From Hydrogenothermaceae bacterium (GTDB lineage: Bacteria; Aquificota; Aquificia; Aquificales; Hydrogenothermaceae): DNA of 6,911 nucleotides. Below are positions 5,413 to 6,911 of the stretch, in pieces. The DNA is taken from assembly GCA_027052485.1 (NCBI GenBank), contig JALUFA010000263.1, forward strand, positions 1-6,911, written 5' to 3'. Under the pieces are notes generated by a model, which saw nothing but the letters and a program-made list of their open reading frames with translations, was not told the DNA's origin and ran no database searches. Position numbers and translations under genes: made by a program. The first letter of the stretch is position 1; the number at the start of each line of letters is the position of its first letter.

Positions 5413-6510
5413 TTATGAAACTATGTTGTAATAGGTGTCCCTTTGGGCTGGAATAAAACCGGCTTCTCTTATTATTCTTTCCATTTTTTCTTTGTTAGGA
5501 TATGCAACCTTTAGTCCTGTAGACGTTACTACGTTTTCTTCCATCATCGTACTACCAAGGTCATTTGCTCCAAAGTGTAGCCCTACAGGTCCTACTTTCA
5601 TTGTTTGGGTTACGTGGGAGGTTTGTACGTTATCAAAGTTATCAAGGTATATCCGAGCTGTTGCTAATACTTTCAAGTACCATGTAGATGTGGCAGGTTC
5701 AAGGTGGTCTAGCTTTGTACCTCCCTTCTGGAAAGTCCAAGGAATGAACGCGGTAAAATGTCCCTTGCTGTTTTTCAAGGAGTAATCCTGAAGCTGTCTT
5801 ACTCTATCTAGATGGTTAATGATATGCTTTGGTTTTTCCACATGCCCGAACATCATCGTTGCAGTAGACATCATCCCAAGTTTATGGGCTGTTTTGTGAA
5901 CTTCTAGCCACTGCTGGGTGGTGGTTTTATTTGAGGATATGAAAACTCTAACCTCATCGTCTAAAATCTCGGCTCCACCTCCAGGAAGACTGTCTAATCC
6001 TGCCTCGTGGAGAATTCTTAAAACTTCTTCTATAGACATTTTTTCAAGTTTTGCTATGTAGTTTATCTCGGTTGCAGAGAGGGAGTGTATCTGTATTTGA
6101 GGGAATTTTTCTTTTATAGCTTTAAACATATTTATGTAAAAGTCTAGCCTTAGGTTTGGGTTTAACCCTCCTTGCATTAGAAGAGTTGTACCACCTGCAT
6201 TTACAAGCTCTTCAACCTTTTTTAGTATCTCTTCTATTGGTAAAACGTACGCATCCGGGTCTGTTTTTTTTCTTTGAAAGGCACAAAACTTACAACCTGC
6301 CACACACACATTTGTGTAGTTTACATTTCTGTCTACAACGTACGTGACTATATTATCCGGATGTTTTTGTTGACGTACAAAATCTGCAAGCTCACCAAGT
6401 TCGAGCAGAGAAAAATTCTCCAGTAAAAACAGACCTTCTTCTTTTGTTAACCTTTCTTTATTTAAAACTTTTTCTGATATATACTTTTTACTTATTGTTT
6501 GGGTTTGCAT
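5413..6510 (-). CDS. mqnC: Cyclic dehypoxanthinyl futalosine synthase MqnC (radical SAM)
   Basis: A 365-residue radical SAM enzyme of the futalosine route to menaquinone. MqnC cyclises dehypoxanthine futalosine to the cyclic intermediate that MqnD then cleaves. The iron-sulfur motif is CVAGCKFC (Cys69, Cys73, Cys76), inside TYVVDRNVNYTNVC, an MqnC hallmark. Other family blocks are LLMQGGLNP, GLDSLPGGGAEIL, TATMMFGHVE, TAFIPWTFQ and FGANDLGSTMMEENVV. These favour MqnC over its paralogue MqnE. The start is placed at ATG 6510-6508 because GGGAG (6520-6516) lies 5 bases upstream. A longer frame from TTG at 6522 would add only four residues and would itself contain that GGGAG, with no Shine-Dalgarno ahead of it. 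It leads the mqnC-rng-bamD operon, with TATAAT at 6549-6544, and is divergent from the histone-fold gene. No other mqn gene is in the window, as is common in bacteria with scattered mqn loci. Confidence 0.95.
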   Translation of the reverse strand: MQTQTISKKYISEKVLNKERLTKEEGLFLLENFSLLELGELADFVRQQKHPDNIVTYVVDRNVNYTNVCVAGCKFCAFQRKKTDPDAYVLPIEEILKKVEELVNAGGTTLLMQGGLNPNLRLDFYINMFKAIKEKFPQIQIHSLSATEINYIAKLEKMSIEEVLRILHEAGLDSLPGGGAEILDDEVRVFISSNKTTTQQWLEVHKTAHKLGMMSTATMMFGHVEKPKHIINHLDRVRQLQDYSLKNSKGHFTAFIPWTFQKGGTKLDHLEPATSTWYLKVLATARIYLDNFDNVQTSHVTQTMKVGPVGLHFGANDLGSTMMEENVVTSTGLKVAYPNKEKMERIIREAGFIPAQRDTYYNIVS

Positions 6511-6515
6511 AGCAT

Positions 6516-6520
6516 CTCCC
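6516..6520 (-). promoter_or_regulatory. Ribosome binding site that sets the mqnC start
   Basis: On the minus strand GGGAG lies 5 bases before ATG 6510. It falls inside the four-codon extension that would exist if translation began at TTG 6522, which argues for the shorter protein. Confidence 0.75.
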
Positions 6521-6543
6521 AACGGTTATTTGAAGTAGTAATC

Positions 6544-6549
6544 ATTATA
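6544..6549 (-). promoter_or_regulatory. Predicted -10 box (TATAAT) of the mqnC-rng-bamD operon
   Basis: A perfect minus-strand TATAAT about 33 bases upstream of the mqnC ATG. The best -35 candidate is the poor TTACCT (6571-6566, spacer 16). Assignment rests on the -10 match and its position in the divergent gap. Confidence 0.5.
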
Positions 6550-6596
6550 TTACACAGACTTGTAGAGGTAAGTACTCATAAACATATATGCAAATT

Positions 6597-6610
6597 TAAT
6601 AAGGTTATTA
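6597..6610. repeat. 14-bp perfect inverted repeat upstream of the histone-fold gene promoter
   Basis: TAATAA, central GG, TTATTA: exact reverse-complement arms of six bases. It lies about 10 bases upstream of the candidate -35 of the histone-fold gene, within the divergent gap shared with mqnC. It could be an operator or an AT-rich UP-type element; base composition makes chance a real alternative. Confidence 0.3.
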
Positions 6611-6619
6611 TCAAAAAAT

Positions 6620-6646
6620 TTGATTGAAATACTGTTATGGTATAAT
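6620..6646 (+). promoter_or_regulatory. Predicted extended -10 promoter of the histone-fold gene
   Basis: TG-G-TATAAT (TG at 6638-6639, TATAAT at 6641-6646) is a perfect -10 with the TGn extension. TTGATT at 6620-6625 is a 4/6 match to the -35 with a short 15-base spacer. Transcription starting near 6652 would give a leader of about 28 bases that includes the AAGGAGG. Confidence 0.65.
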
Positions 6647-6663
6647 TTTTAATTAAAAACTTT

Positions 6664-6670
6664 AAGGAGG
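6664..6670 (+). promoter_or_regulatory. Consensus ribosome binding site of the histone-fold gene
   Basis: AAGGAGG, full complementarity to the 16S rRNA tail, 9 bases before ATG 6680. It is the strongest such site in the window; the others are partial (GGGAG, AAGGTGG, AAAAGG). Confidence 0.85.
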
Positions 6671-6679
6671 GTGAAATAG

Positions 6680-6911
6680 ATGGCAGTAGTTGGTTTCACA
6701 AAGCTAGAAGCTTTATTTAGAAAAGGTGCCAGCCTTGACCTAGACAAAAACAAGGCAAAAGAAGTTACAGACATTGTTGAGAAAAAACTCTATGACCTTC
6801 TCCTAATTGGGGAGAGAAACGCTAGCTACAACGCTAGAGATGTTATCTGGGAAAGTGATGTTCCTTTAACAAAAGGTTTCCTTGAGTCTATGCAAAAGTT
6901 TAGAAAACTTG
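6680..6911 (+). CDS. DUF1931 histone-fold protein, N-terminal part (runs off right edge)
   Basis: The first 77 codons of a gene cut by the window edge. The residues MAVVGFTKLEALFRK, LDLDKNKAKEVTDIVEKKLY, LLLIGERNASYNARDVIWESD and VPLTKGFLESM match, from memory, the DUF1931 family, whose Aquifex aeolicus (Aq_328) and Thermus thermophilus members have crystal structures showing a histone fold, two histone-like halves in one chain. What is seen here is the first half: a short helix, a long central helix (about 23-46) and a loop with ARDVIWESDVP, resembling the strand-loop that opens histone helix 3. Whether it binds DNA is not established by this sequence; the fold suggests a nucleoid or architectural role. 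The start is decided by a full consensus AAGGAGG at 6664-6670, 9 bases before the ATG. A GTG at 6671 meets TAG after two codons. The strong ribosome binding site and extended -10 suggest high expression. Confidence 0.88.
   Translation, partial: MAVVGFTKLEALFRKGASLDLDKNKAKEVTDIVEKKLYDLLLIGERNASYNARDVIWESDVPLTKGFLESMQKFRKL

Noticed and set aside
5435..6347. Two plus-strand open frames (5435-5785, 6156-6347) opposite mqnC
   Set aside because: They are shadows of the radical SAM gene without start signals or protein-like composition.
5413..6510. MqnE (aminofutalosine synthase) as the identity of the radical SAM protein
   Set aside because: The TYVVDRNVNYTNVC, SLPGGGAEIL and FIPWTFQ blocks fit MqnC better than its paralogue.
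6671..6679. GTG start just after the AAGGAGG of the histone-fold gene
   Set aside because: It reads GTG AAA TAG, so it stops after two codons and is too close to the ribosome binding site.

Overview
The window looks like chromosomal DNA from an AT-rich, Gram-negative, probably thermophilic bacterium, most likely of the phylum Aquificota (Hydrogenothermaceae-type). This rests on four observations: a Lys/Glu/Ile-rich proteome, an outer-membrane toolkit (TonB-dependent receptor, BamD lipoprotein), menaquinone made by the futalosine route (MqnC), and a DUF1931 histone-fold protein of the type known from Aquifex and Thermus. The phylum assignment is inference; nothing was searched. There is no sign of mobile DNA, CRISPR, rRNA or tRNA.

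Layout. (1) Positions 1-2503, minus strand: a three-gene operon read right to left. It encodes a divergent TonB-dependent receptor, a small secreted periplasmic protein that recalls YfiR-like proteins, and the first 32 codons of a protein with an N-terminal membrane anchor that runs off the left edge. Both junctions are TGATG stop/start overlaps, so the three are probably translationally coupled. They may form one outer membrane-periplasm-inner membrane sensing relay. (2) Positions 2588-3193, plus strand: a lone trpG/pabA-type glutamine amidotransferase, divergent from the receptor operon across an 84-bp gap with a near-palindrome. (3) Positions 3182-6510, minus strand: a packed operon mqnC - RNase G/E - bamD with 5-bp and 0-bp gaps, linking quinone synthesis, RNA processing and outer-membrane protein assembly. 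Its last gene overlaps trpG tail to tail by 12 bp. (4) Positions 6680 to the right edge, plus strand: the start of a DUF1931 histone-fold protein, with a consensus Shine-Dalgarno sequence and a TG-extended TATAAT box, divergent from mqnC.

The most interesting parts are the receptor/periplasmic/membrane-anchor operon, whose signal and output are not visible here, and the bacterial histone-fold gene with its strong-looking expression signals. The two divergent intergenic regions (2504-2587 and 6511-6679) hold promoters and inverted repeats. No other stretch longer than 300 bases lacks a gene.
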